Positions 47,912 through 58,910 are shown, numbered from the stretch's first letter. The stretch: DNA of 64,000 nt from Zopfochytrium polystomum (GCA_025765615.1 JAIVFJ010000023.1:1-64000); one strand, 5' to 3'. Notes: generated by a model from the letters alone, not told the origin. Translations and numbers: made by a program.

Positions 47912-48486
47912 TGTGGAAGGCTCAGACTCCCCATGGAGTCACAACATGGTTTAAAACTCCTCTCATCTCTTACCAGCGTGTCACTGCTGGTAACGAGACC
48001 AACATCTCCCAACTGGACGAGGCTGTTGACATTGTTGTTTCGGAAGACATTGTCCTGGCCCCGAATCACAGTTGCGCCGTTAAGGTTCAGCTCTCCCATC
48101 CTATGATTCACAGGAACGGCTTTGTTCACACAACGCCGTTTGCATCCCTCATGGATGAGAAAATACACTTCCCTGGTTCTCTCCTCACTGCTGCTGACCT
48201 ACACCACCATGATGGTGAAACTCGCTGGTTCTATGTACCCCTGCTATGCTTGCAGCACAAGCCAGTATGGATTGCGGCAGGAACCTGTGTTGCCCGTATC
48301 TTTGATACACCGTCTAACCTGGACGGCTCTCAGGCCACCACCCCAGTGCTGTCTGTCCCAGAGAGTCTCCATAACTCTCCTGACGACCTTCTTGCTATGT
48401 TCAGTGTTGCACAGAAGAATGAGCCTGAAGACTTGGAGTCCTTCCTTAGTGCCCTCTGTGAGGACAACAGGCCGTCAAGCCTGTGA
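47911..48486 (+). CDS. Retroelement ORF following the protease
   Basis: An open frame of 191 aa whose ATG overlaps the preceding stop (TAATG). The frame is also open a little upstream, so it may simply be the protease continuation after a one-base shift. It contains MIHRNGFVHTTPFASLMDEK and WFYVPLLCLQHKPVWIAAGT, resembling the region between protease and reverse transcriptase in LTR elements. No reverse transcriptase, RNase H or integrase motif follows. AATAAAAGAG lies just after the stop (48490-48500). Confidence 0.55.
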   Translation: MWKAQTPHGVTTWFKTPLISYQRVTAGNETNISQLDEAVDIVVSEDIVLAPNHSCAVKVQLSHPMIHRNGFVHTTPFASLMDEKIHFPGSLLTAADLHHHDGETRWFYVPLLCLQHKPVWIAAGTCVARIFDTPSNLDGSQATTPVLSVPESLHNSPDDLLAMFSVAQKNEPEDLESFLSALCEDNRPSSL

Positions 48487-48589
48487 CCTCAAATAAAAGA
48501 GTGTATACCCACTTTTTCACTGATAATTGTGAGGATTATCCACCTGTCTCAAAGCGCGTTATACACGCATTCGGCTTGGACTTCGTTGT

Positions 48590-48705
48590 ATATATTATTA
48601 TCTGATTATTATTGGTCGTCCACATAAGCCACTGACTGACACTTGTTGTGGCACCTACGTCACCTGTCACTATTATTATTTGTATTATTATTATTATTAT
48701 TATTC
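48590..48705. repeat. (TTA)n-rich stretch
   Basis: Two imperfect TAT/TTA runs, the longer at about 48671-48702, just downstream of the retroelement ORF and before the tRNA-like element. The position is reminiscent of a SINE or LINE tail junction. Confidence 0.7.
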
Positions 48706-48756
48706 TGTACAATGGCTGCAGACTGAGTGACTCAGTGTTTGCTCAACTGCTGGCAT

Positions 48757-48990
48757 AGGGCTTCCTTGCTCAGTGGTTAGAGTGCTCCCTTCAATTGGGA
48801 AGGTGCCAAGTTCGAGACATGCTGCCCTGTTGGGCTCCAAAGTCCACCATGCCCAGCTAATAACCCCTCACCCTTGGAATGACTAAGGACTGAACCACTT
48901 CTGTGGGAGAGGTGCAAAGTCCAGATGCCCAGCTGGCATGATGTAATGCCTCATATGAGTGGTATGAGAAGACAGGGCTTTTCTTTCTCT
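48757..48990 (+). mobile_element. tRNA-derived SINE-like element
   Basis: The head reads GGCTTCCTTGCTCAGTGGTTAG (A-box like), an anticodon-like arm CTCCC-TTCAATT-GGGAA (loop reading CAA, leucine-type), and GCCAAGTTCGAGACA (B-box like, 48806-48820). A non-tRNA body follows to about 48990. This is the expected arrangement of a Pol III SINE. The tRNA cloverleaf is incomplete (T-stem degenerate), so it is not a functional tRNA gene. Confidence 0.65.
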
Positions 48991-49171
48991 TTCTGTTGAT
49001 GATTTTTACTTATTTTTTCAATTAGTATTTTCCTTTGTTTTGGCTCTTTCTCTTGTTTTATCTTTTATTTAATTGTTTGTTTACTGTCTCTCTTTGTGTG
49101 TCTTCCTTTCTTTCTGTGGTTGTGGTGAGTGTCTTCTTGTCTGCACCAATCATTTTTTGCCAGTTCCTCCA

Positions 49172-49199
<28 letters not shown>
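49172..49199. repeat. 28-bp poly-C homopolymer
   Basis: Uninterrupted C run within the repeat island. Confidence 0.95.
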
Positions 49200-49202
<3 letters not shown>

Positions 49203-49484
49203 ACTCTGCTCTGGTGGCTGTCTGCCAAGAAATGGCCCCATGATTCTCTGAGCTGTCTCTTTTTGTTGATGGCTCAGCCCCATTTGGTGAATCACCCATC
49301 CATTCTGTTCTTTACTGTTTTGTTTATTGTTTTGTTGTTTTGTATGTGTTTTCCCTCCTTATTCCTCTCCTCCCTGTGATTCCAACCCTCTCCTATTTAA
49401 ACTGCTGCCCCCCCTTCTTGTTGACTGTGAGAACTGTACCTGAAGTCCCTTGCCTGCCCTTTTCTTCCTGACTGTGTGTATGAG

Positions 49485-49575
49485 CTGGGGGTTGCAGTCC
49501 CCTGGTGTGTGACAGGAGGTTGAAGTCCTCTTGGCCATCATGGCAGTGTGCTGGGTTCAATCCCCAGTGCACCTC
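49485..49575 (+). mobile_element. Second tRNA-like segment
   Basis: A perfect T-arm, CTGGG-TTCAATC-CCCAG (49551-49567), lies downstream of a possible anticodon arm GAGG-TTGAAGT-CCTC (loop reading GAA, phenylalanine-type, about 49516-49530). The intervening variable region is about 20 nt, too long for a class I tRNA. It is probably a decayed tRNA or SINE head. Other parts of 49000-50380 have no recognisable coding. Confidence 0.45.
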
Positions 49576-50384
49576 ACCATTCTGCATGCTGCTTAGGTTG
49601 GACAGGGTAGGAGCCACTTGGTGATGGAAGGATAGAGGGTAAATCTGTGGTGGTGCCTCTAGGTTCCTGTCAATACATCTAGTCAAATCCAGGTCTCTCA
49701 AGGTGATATGAATGAGCTGGCTGGTCAGGTACTGCTGCAGAAATGGTCTCTCAGGTATGCCCCCATCTCCCTGGTTGTTGGCTCCTGTGGCCTCTGGTGG
49801 GCCTGGTCTTCACTGGGTTCAGACCCTCTTTCTCTCAGATTAATGCCTGTGATGTCATGGTGCCACACTTGTGTGTGGGAGTGGGTTTTAACCTTCCTTG
49901 CTTCTAAGATAGGGGATTCCTCTGGCCTGGTGAGGCAGATGTCTGTGTCCTAGTAGGATGAAGCAAGAAGAGTCCACTGTCTCCCACCCTGTGTGCCCCC
50001 TCCTTGGATTGAGTTGGAACCTCTCTTGGGAGTGAGACAAGATGTGTCTGGTTCTGTTAAGTGGAAAACAGTTCTGGTTTGATCCAACAGGCATCTCTGC
50101 ACACTAACTGTTCCTTGTGTTTGCCCTTTGTGTCCAACCCCCTCCAACTCAGGGCTTGTCTTTGGCAGAGAGGGAGCTGGTGCTCCAAGGTGGTGGCTCC
50201 AACACGTTGGGACCTGGCCACTTTCCTCCCCACTCTCTTGCCTTCCCCCTTGGCTTCTGCCTTGGGAAGGAGCTGCCTTAGGCGCCCCCTTTGTTGCCCT
50301 AAGTCTCATTCCTTACCGAGTGATTCGGTCCCTTTGGCTTTGCCATTGGGGTTTCTCTGTGTCTTGAACCAGAGGCATTTTGCA

Positions 50385-50655
50385 CTTTCTTTTGTGATTG
50401 TGCCACTCTTGTCACACTTTTCTTATGTTTCCCTTTTAGATGTGTGGTAACTGCTCTTTTCTCTTTTTTGTGTTTAAAGAGTTTCTTTTGTGTTTGATGA
50501 TGGGTTTTAGTAGACTCCAAATACATTTTCCTGTCTGGTGACCCCTAGACACCTTCTTTTGCCCTTTTCATTGGATAGGATTGGTATTTAGGCCATTGCT
50601 CTATTTCCACCTCCAGCCCAGGGTGAGGAGATTTAGAGAGCACAGTCTCACAGCC
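50385..50655 (-). repeat. Right member of the 260-bp inverted repeat pair
   Basis: The reverse complement matches 42838-43099 (see there). It lies 45 bp before a 30-bp poly-C tract. Confidence 0.85.
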
Positions 50656-50698
50656 TTCCGCCCTAGCAATGTGAGTACTCCAGGCTCTCGCAGTGCAG

Positions 50699-50732
<34 letters not shown>

Positions 50733-51462
50733 GGCCACTGACAACATATCCCTATCTGGTTTCATCAGACTAAGTCACTCAAAACCTCAGACCCTCAGCT
50801 TTTCCTGTTGTGTCACCACAATGCAACTTTGCTTGCAGCATCAGAACAGCAGCATCCAGAACTCTGTTGCTGTTAGCAGGGGGAGCAATTGACTGGACGC
50901 CAATGCGGTCATCAGCACTCAACAGTTCCCAACATCACCAACAGCAGCTGACTATACTATACTGCCTTGGTGAACTCAGTTGGGAGCTTGAGGCCATCAA
51001 CAACCTTCACATCGCATTCAACTTTGTTCGACTTTGACACCCACATCCAATGTCGCTTGCTGAGGAACTCGTGCAGGCTGTTCATGTCCCCTTATTAAAA
51101 AAAAACTTGACTTATCTTGCCCTTCCTTTCCGCGTCCCCCTCCTGCTCGCAATCACACTGCTCCACTCGCAATCCGACCGCTACCGAGGCCGAATTTCAA
51201 CATCACTGTATTTTTTTTTTCCGTTTTTGTTGAATTTTTTTTTGACATTTTCGCCGTCTTGAAAAAACTAGACAAACAGTGCTTGTTTTTTGTTTTGGTC
51301 TATTTTTTGTCCGAAAAATTTTGTTGAAGGGGAAAAAAAGAAGCAAAAAGAGGTCGTTGTCGGCTCCGCCCAGCGAGAATTTCTTCCCTTTCCATTTTCC
51401 ATTTTCGCCGATAAGAACCTTTCCCTCACAATCCTTCTGTCATCTCCAACCGCCGTCAAGCC
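50656..51462. other. Right edge of repeat island and upstream region of the PacC-like gene
   Basis: Contains a 30-base C homopolymer (50701-50730), then unique sequence with T-rich runs near 51209-51243. No gene is supported. The promoter of the PacC-like gene should be at the right end. Confidence 0.5.
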
Positions 51463-53566
51463 ATGCTCCCCACGCCCTTCAACTCATCCAACCCTCTCGT
51501 CCCCTCATCATTGTCGGCGTCACTATCATCATCGTCATCATCGGCATCGTCATCCTCAACTTCATCATTGTCATCATCGCAGTCGCCATTGCCATCCGCA
51601 GCGCATCCGCCCGCCGACTCCGACTCTGCAGACCTCGCCCACTCGTCATCGCCCACACTCACCCCCTCTTCGGCACTGCAGCTGAAAAGGCAGCTTGTCC
51701 AGCAGTTTCCTGCCCTCCCCAAGTCCTCTACCATCCTTTCACATTCGCCCTCCGCATCGCCCAGAGTTTCTGTTCCTTCGCATCCAGCATCCGTATCCTC
51801 CAACGATGAAGATAGCACGATGGCAGAGTTCTCCCAACTGCCCTCCAGCTACCTCGGGCAAGATCCTTTCGCGGGGTCCAGCTTGTCCAATACGTCATCC
51901 CCTGAAATCGGCTCCCCCTCGGCTCTTTTCAAGTGCCTGTGGGAAGTGTCCCCTGGACGATTTTGCAATGAAATGTACTCCGACCCTCAGCACTTCTACG
52001 AGCACCTGACCGAGTTCCACGTCGGCCGGAAAAAGTCGCAGAATCTGACGCTCAATTGCATGTGGGTGGGTTGTAGCCACGGTTCTAAGCCGTTTGCCAA
52101 AAGGTGCGCTTTGCTTCAAACTCCGACTAGTCATTCCACTTATGCCACCTCGTTCGTAGGGACCATATCGTGTCACACTGTCGGGCTCATGTCGCATTCA
52201 AAGCAAACGCTTGCCCAAAGTGCAAGAGTACTTTCAAATGGTTAGTTCCCTCCTGGTACCTTTTTCAGGTCTTTTTTCCTGACCTTCGTTTCATAGGCCC
52301 CACGACTTGAAGAAGCATGGCTTGAAAACCGGCCATTTCTCTGTTGTCGATATGCCATCTCAGCAGAGCTCGCGTCTGAATGTTCATCACGACGTGGCTC
52401 CGTACGAATCCCAACACCATGACAGCAGACCTTCAAGATCAACGCGTTCCTTGTCACGGACCAGGCATTCGAAAGATAAGCAACCCGCATGGGCCCGAAG
52501 CGCGCCTACAGGAACGGAAGTGACACCGTCCATTATGGTTACTCCAGCATTCGATATGGGCAACGAGACCATCCACCTTTCTCTTGATCGTGGTCTTCAA
52601 AAGGGCAAGTCAGGCGACAAGACCCCCTCGCCGGCCTCTTCGATTGGATCAGAAGACTCGATTGATTGGAAGAAGTTTTCGGACCCTTTCGAAGCAGAGT
52701 ACCTTGCGTCACTTTACAATGCCACCGCCCGGCCCCTGAGTACTGGCCAGCCAGAAATGCCACCCTACCTGTTCCCGGAATTGACGACCAGTTCCCTTGG
52801 TCGCCATTCCTCCCACTCCCGTTCTGATAGTGGATCCATGCCCATTATGTCGTCATCCCCTCTACTGGACCTTAATTCTCACTTTGACTCATGGAGGCGC
52901 CCTCCAAGTAGTATTAGTTCAGATCACAGTGGAGAGGACTTGGCGAAGTTTTCACCCACAGGGTCCAGCTACGGCTCTGTCACCGGATCTAATCCAGATG
53001 TGGGTCTAATGGACTCCACTCTTGCTCTTGCGCAGCTGATGGTTGGTTCTCCCCACGGCGGCTCTCCAAATATCGACCGTTCTCTTCAGCTTCAGCTTTT
53101 CCTTCAAGAGCAGCAACAGCTTCATCAAGGGCTTCCCCTTTCGCCATATTCGTCACGTCATGGATCTGTTGCGTCGTCGTCGTCTGGTTTCTTTTCGGCC
53201 GAAGATCTCTTGGAGCCAAAAATCGAAGCCACGACAGCTGAAATTGCGGCCCGGATGCTCAATGGACCAGATTTCACCGCCTCGCTTCTGGCCGGTATTT
53301 CTGCAGCCCCGACGTCCCCGTCCATCTCTGGCTTCCCTATTTTTCAGCCTGTCAACCAGAGTGGGATAATGTCTCCGATTCCCGGAACGCCCTTGGGCCA
53401 AGCGCACGAGTCCTTCCAAAGTGCGCTTGCCGCAGCGATGCAAATGAGTACTGTTCAAGACAGCCTGCCCAACTCCGAGGATGATGCTGTGGAGGTAATC
53501 CCGGAAGAGCACATGAAATCGCTGGACTTCGACTCGTCGGAGGTTCCAAACTTTGGCCGGCGGTAG
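51463..53566 (+). CDS. PacC/Rim101-like three-zinc-finger transcription factor
   Basis: Three exons, 51463-52103, 52160-52240 and 52297-53566, give 663 aa with closed phases. A Ser-rich N-terminus precedes the fingers. Finger 1 is FKCLWEVSPGRFC with YEHLTEFHVGRKK, finger 2 is LNCMWVGCSHGSKPFAKRDH with IVSHCRAH, and finger 3 is NACPKCKSTFKWPHDLKKH. The CxW/CxW pair in fingers 1-2, HVGRK, KRDHI.SH..H and DLKKH are hallmarks of PacC/Rim101, the fungal ambient-pH regulator. The C-terminal 400 residues are Ser/Pro-rich with short hydrophobic patches. Ascomycete PacC is activated by proteolysis; whether this holds here cannot be read from sequence. Both introns interrupt finger codons, supporting the splice model. 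Confidence 0.92.
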
Positions 53567-54445
53567 CATCACCCTTCCTCTCCAAGCCTTCCCCTTCTCT
53601 CCCTTAGACTTCGTAATCCCTTCTAAAACTTGTCGTAAAACTAATTGCGGGTATTATACACTTGTACTATTCCCCGGGCCGCAGGGTAGTGGGTAACCCC
53701 CAGAGATCGCAAATATTATGGGCCCTTCGTTCTAAGTATTATACGGTCTTGCGGGCTTTGTTTCACTCACACAGACCACTTTCCCTTGGCTTTCGTGAAA
53801 TGCCCTTACGCTTTCTTCCTCTGTTCCTTTATTCCCATTTCCTCCTTTCTCCACCTTCTGTTTCAACACGGCTCTTTGCCGTCGTAACCTGCATCGTTTT
53901 CGCCCAAACTCCTATACACACTCACAGACCCACTCGTACACACAAACACACACAAACACACACACACACACACACCCACACAAACCCACACGAACACCAA
54001 CACACGGTTTTTATCTTCTTTTCCTTCTTCCCTTTCCCCCACCTTTTCGTAATTTCCTTTTTAAGGTACCGTGTCCTCATTTATACTTCTTGAGAAAGCT
54101 TGTTTGCTTCAGCGCCACCCTTTTGTTTCCGCCAATCTCATAAAAATTCACTAAGGTTGTTCGAAGTGACCATTTCCTTGAACGCGACAGTGTTAGTCGC
54201 CAAATGCAAAGGGAACAAACTGTTCCCCGACTAACGATGGTGATCATTCCTCTTTGGTTCGGCATATGCGAAACAGAAACATTCAGAACGTCAATCTGGG
54301 ATTGGATGTTTCACAAATAAGCGCGAGTTGATAACTTTGCAAAGCTCTATCAAAGAATAATTTGTGTTTCCCCCCAAACCCCCTTGCAGATCGGACATCT
54401 CTCGCAAACACGGAGAAGAAAAGGGCTTGTGCGTCTTTTCCCCTG
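53567..54445. other. Convergent 3' region with (CA)n repeat
   Basis: Between the 3' ends of the PacC-like and CLC genes. A CA-rich microsatellite lies at about 53935-54000, flanked by T/C-rich sequence. No gene is supported. Confidence 0.55.
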
Positions 54446-57400
54446 TCAGGAAAGGTCCTCGTTGAGAAGCCACGCCAGCAGCCTCTTCTTGTGAATCAGA
54501 CCAACAAATGTTCCGTCGTCCTCGATGATGCACAGCGTTTTCACTCCGAGCTTCACAAACAGCTCCGTCACCAGTTCCATAGACGTGTGCGACCGCACAG
54601 AGAGGGGAGCCTAAGTAGGAAAGCAAGATTTTCGATCAGGGAATGACGGCGGGGACGGAAAAGAGGAGAAGGCGGGAGCAATGTACTTGGTCCATCCAGG
54701 GGCTCAGGTCCAACTCTTGCACAGGGCTGTCTTCTACATCGTCAGGAAGGTCTCCGTCAGGCCGGCTGAAGTAAAACCGGCAGTTCATGTCCTGAGCTTT
54801 CCTGATCTGATCTACAGAAAAACGCATCAATGGATGTGGGTGACAGAACAGAAAAAGAAGTAAAAAAGGAAACCCCGCACTGGGGCGGTTTTGGCAGAAC
54901 ACATACTCCATGCGTGACTCAGTTCGTTGTAGGCCAAATACCCAATCAGCATTTGCCCGTACAGGACGGCGAATCCTCCATCCTCGTGCCAGCGTGAATG
55001 TGCTTTGCACCGACACCAAGCGAGCGAACAAATTTTAGGGAAAGAAGACTGGCACATGTCAATGCTCTTACACAGGCGAGTCATCTTCGCCTCGATTTCG
55101 AGGCTCGTGTATCGCTTTTCAATCGAAAAACACTCCAAGTACTCGTCCATTTCAGTCATTGTGGGTCGCTCCGCGACGTCCCCTGCATCTGCGGGATGTC
55201 TCGTCGATCCGGTCTTTGGGTGATACTCGTGCTTGTGGTCCAAATAAGGATGCCCGTTCCGACGAATAAGTGAGTCATATATAGACTTGGATTCAATAAA
55301 ATCTGCAGTCCACTTGGCTACCATAATAGAGCACTGTATTCAACGCCCGCTAATCTTTAGATTTTTGCAAAAGCTCTTCAAGGTGATGGGACCAACGAAC
55401 CATGATCGGAATGACGTACGCCAATGCACCAGTGAGTTCTACCATTATAACAGCAAGAGAAACTAGGCGTTGGCATCATAGGTTAGATGCGGAAGTGGAA
55501 ATCGATGTCTGACCTGTCATTCTTGTCACGCCACTTAAAGTAGCTGCCGCACCAACCATCGCGTAAACACCTGGGATTATGCAATCTCTGTCTTTCGGGC
55601 ATTGAGAGAACATCCAGTGGTCTGGATGTTGCCTGCGTGACGTTTAGAATAAAGTTATTGATAAAAAAAAGGCCGCCGCACTTTTGCAGCTCATCAACGA
55701 GCATTCCAATAATCCTACAGTAAATAAGATATGGCTACTAACGAATGCAAAGACTGTCTGTTTCTCCATGCGAAGCCAACGAAAGAACCTTACCGTCCGC
55801 CACACGCGCCCACGACCATCGACGGACTGAAAATTCCAGACGGAATGCGAATTCCAAAAGTGACGACGGTGAGAAAAGTCTTTAAGAACAAAATCCATGT
55901 AATCAGTCGCATCATTTCTCCGAAGGAGGTTGTCCTTTTTCCCGCAAGCTCCGTCAGTCGATCGCAAGTATGTGGAGAACCTACTTGCACAGTCCTTGCA
56001 AATCATCATCGCTATTGCACTCCGAAAACAAATTTCCAATCAACTCGTTGTTGCCAATACGGGTAAGATACGAGCCGTAACTGAGGTACGCCGTGAGGAG
56101 AGAAACTAAAACCACCTCGATAATGGGGTTTCTATCCAGGCCGATCTGTTGTCGGAAATTGGACCACCTCACGGAAGCTTTCACAAACAAGCCGCCGTAA
56201 GCACCCTATGAAAGAGTTCAAAAATTTCAACCCCCTCGGCTGCATACTTCACCCCAATGAGTCCAATAAGGAGGAATGGAATAAGCTCGAAGCGTTGCCA
56301 ATCGTGATCGTAGGTAACTTGAAACATGACCAACTTTCCAGCGCCAAACGGGTTTATAAGCTATGGAGGGAGTCAGCCTCAGTGGAAGAATGACGCGCCG
56401 CAGACCTTCAGAGTGACGGCCGCCAATAAAGCGCAAAGGAAGCTCCGCCACATGGTTTTGCTTGGAAAATAGTACGACACTTCCTCTAACGAAAAGAGCA
56501 CACCGCCGATTGGCGCACCGAAAGCGACACTCACTCCTGCGGCAGAGGCTGCCGACAACATCTCTCTCCGCTTGGCTTCGTTGGTCGCATATTTTTCGAA
56601 GAGTCGAGAGCTAACGTTTCCGACGCAACAGGCGATGTGCACCAAGGGGCCCTGCTGGCCAATGCACAGCCCGGAGGCCACGGCAAACGCCTGGACGCAA
56701 AGAGTAAGAATTGCCAGAGACCATTCGGACATTCACGTACAAGGGCGATGGACTTCACAACAAGCGTGCGTAGACCAAGACAACCTCTGATGACGAAGCC
56801 ACCAAGAATTGTTTTCACTTGAGGAACTCCACTACCTGCCGCGTGGTATACTATTTGCCTGTGGGATGAATGAGATGATTTGCTCGCAGTAGCCGATAAT
56901 GTCGTAATGAGGGCAGCCAGTAGGGCGAAGGCGGCGCTGCCAATCATGAAAACTTCTTGGGACATGGACATGCCCCAGTACTCAGAAATAGGATGCTCTT
57001 CTTCCCATGGTCTCCACTGAGGGCAAGGGATGGTGGCATTGGTTGGTGCATTGGGGCAGCAGTACTTCTTTCTGTAAAAGAAATTCGAGGAGCAATATCC
57101 TGTTTTCACGTCTGTGAGCCACAGCTGTGAAAATGCGACGAGTGACGCGATCACGCCAGCGGAGACACCTGTGGTTCATGTCAGCCTCGGAAATGAAGAT
57201 CAGCTGCTAGATGCTTGCCGATGATGGAAATTAGAATCCACGCTTGCAACGAATCGAGCCTTGTGAGCGACCAGCCTCTCCAACCGCCAATGCTCCGAAG
57301 GCGGCGAATGCGTACTCTCTCCTTGACATAGTCGTGGATCCAATCGATAGTGGTGTAGTCGTCATACCTCGATTTCAGCACGCGTTAATCGACAAAAAAG

Positions 57401-57747
57401 TCGAGGGATTTTTCACCCTACCAAACACGAAGACCGTTTCCTTCTTGAAACAACGATTCATCCTCCAGATCATCGTAGTTTCGGTTCCTTCGGCTTAGGT
57501 ATGATAGAGTTCCTCTTTGGCGCTTTAAAATCAAGGAGGCGCCGTCGTCCGAATCCAACCGGGATGGATAGAAAGACAACCTGCGAGATAAGTTCTGTCG
57601 CGAGGATGCGGTTGCTGGCGGAAACGAATTCCTGCTGTACGAACGACTGCGCGGCGTTCGCAAGAGGGGCGTGGTGGAGTCCATTGGTGGAGATGTGAGT
57701 GAAGCAAGTCCGTCGTTCTCGCCCGATTCCTCCTCAAAGATCGACAT
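54446..57747 (-). CDS. CLC-family chloride channel/transporter with altered gating motif
   Basis: Fourteen exons: 57747-57422, 57367-57219, 57168-56741, 56690-56406, 56360-56253, 56205-55985, 55934-55794, 55714-55682, 55632-55514, 55462-55401, 55333-55072, 55002-54907, 54811-54687, 54610-54446. They give 839 aa with closed phases. N-terminal cytoplasmic part [19 protein letters not shown], then the CLC core: [66 protein letters not shown] and [20 protein letters not shown]. Two CBS domains form the C-terminus ([15 protein letters not shown] region and [20 protein letters not shown]). It resembles intracellular Gef1/ClC-3 types. The usual GKEGP reads GQQGP, so the gating glutamate is Gln, and GSGIPE reads GSGVPQ. 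The intron after exon 2 begins GCAAGC (a GC-AG intron). Starts head-to-head 33 bp from the next gene. Confidence 0.93.
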
Positions 57748-57780
57748 GGTTGCAAGTAGACCGAGACAAAAAACACAAAG
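57748..57780. promoter_or_regulatory. Very short divergent promoter region
   Basis: Only 33 bp separate the proposed ATG codons of the CLC gene (-) and the phosphodiesterase gene (+). If the latter starts at the internal methionine at 57811 the gap is 63 bp. Transcription starts of the two genes must be close together or overlap the opposite gene. Confidence 0.5.
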
Positions 57781-58828
57781 TTGGATCTGCGCCACAGCTC
57801 ACCTTCCATGTCTGCAACCCGGCTGATTCAGAGTCGTCTCCGGTTTCCCCATGCACTCATGTCGCATCGCGGTGGCTCTCTCGAGCTCATCGAGAACACG
57901 CTACCCGCCTTTCGCCGCTCTGCCAATGTCCTAAAGGTCGACCTGTTGGAGCTCGACGTGCAAATGACAAAGGACGGACAGATTGTGATTTTCCACGATG
58001 GCGATATGGGCCGACTTTGCGGACTTCCGGGCAAGCGAATTCGGGACTTTGATTATGCCGAGCTGCCGCCACTTCTTATACCTGAGCCCGTGAAGGATGC
58101 AGTCCTGGCTATCGATGGCCCTGATACTAGAAGGATCCCGTTGTTGGAGGAGCTACTGAATGAGTTTCCCAAGTTCGTTCCACCAGCCACTCATTTTGCG
58201 TGTAAATGCTCACGGTGCCCCGATGCTCTTCAGATATCCTATGCAGATTGATGTAAAAGATGCGAGTGAGGAAATGGTGGTAAGTCCTCTTCATATTCTG
58301 CAAAAACTTTGCCAACGCGACGAATATGAAAAGATCAAAGTCGGTGGCATGATTAGGCGCTACAATCGGCAAAATGAAACTGTTTGGGGTTCATTCATCG
58401 ACTCTGTTCAGCAGCTTTGTTATAGCCATTTCCGAAACGAGATTCCTCTCTTTTTTTCTCTCCGACGCGGTCTGAGGTCGTACATCCTGTCCTTGTTTGG
58501 ACTAACTCGATGGATGAGATATCGAGAGAGCGCGCTCATAGTTCCCAATTTATGGTGGTTAATGAGCCGAAGCTGGTTCCGGGCTCTGAATTCGTTGGGA
58601 ATCGCAGTAATTGTTTTCGGCTCTGGAACTGGTAGCATTAATTCCATTGAGGGATACGAGCGAGTTCGGTGAGTTTGACCACATCGGCATACCCGATTTG
58701 TAATCCACGTCGCATCAAAATTTCAAATCCTCAGGCGGGCGGGGGGTAATGGTATTTGCACCGACCGTCCATCCCTGTTGAAAGAATGGCTGATGACGAA
58801 CAAACTGACGCCAGTTTCGGGAGAGTAA
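57781..58828 (+). CDS. Glycerophosphodiester phosphodiesterase (GDPD)
   Basis: Four exons, 57781-58172, 58234-58279, 58334-58668 and 58735-58828, give 288 aa with closed phases. The GDPD TIM-barrel motifs are present: MSHRGGSLELIENTLPAF (catalytic HR and EN), LLELDVQMTKDGQIVIFHD (metal-binding E.D and second catalytic His), KYPMQIDVKDASEEMV, RYNRQNETVWGSF and the C-terminal GICTDRPSLLKEWL. It hydrolyses glycerophosphodiesters to glycerol-3-phosphate and an alcohol. The central part (SYILSLFGLTRWMRYRE) resembles mammalian GDPD1/GDPD4-type lysophospholipase D enzymes. No clear signal peptide; one hydrophobic segment in the middle may be membrane-associated. Start could be 57781, 57811 or 57859. 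Confidence 0.9.
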
Positions 58829-58910
58829 ACGATCGCGCAATTTTCTTCCCAACAACATAATAAAAGGATGAAAAACAGGCGAAAGGGGGAGCGAAAAATT
58901 CTTTCGGAAG

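Noticed and set aside
47880..47915. Programmed frameshift or stop-restart between retroelement frames
   Set aside because: The TAATG overlap is suggestive, but the region carries several other lesions, so a simple one-base indel is more economical. No slippery heptamer was identified with confidence.
48757..48832. Functional tRNA-Leu gene
   Set aside because: The T-stem does not pair properly and no acceptor stem closes the cloverleaf; a SINE head fits better.
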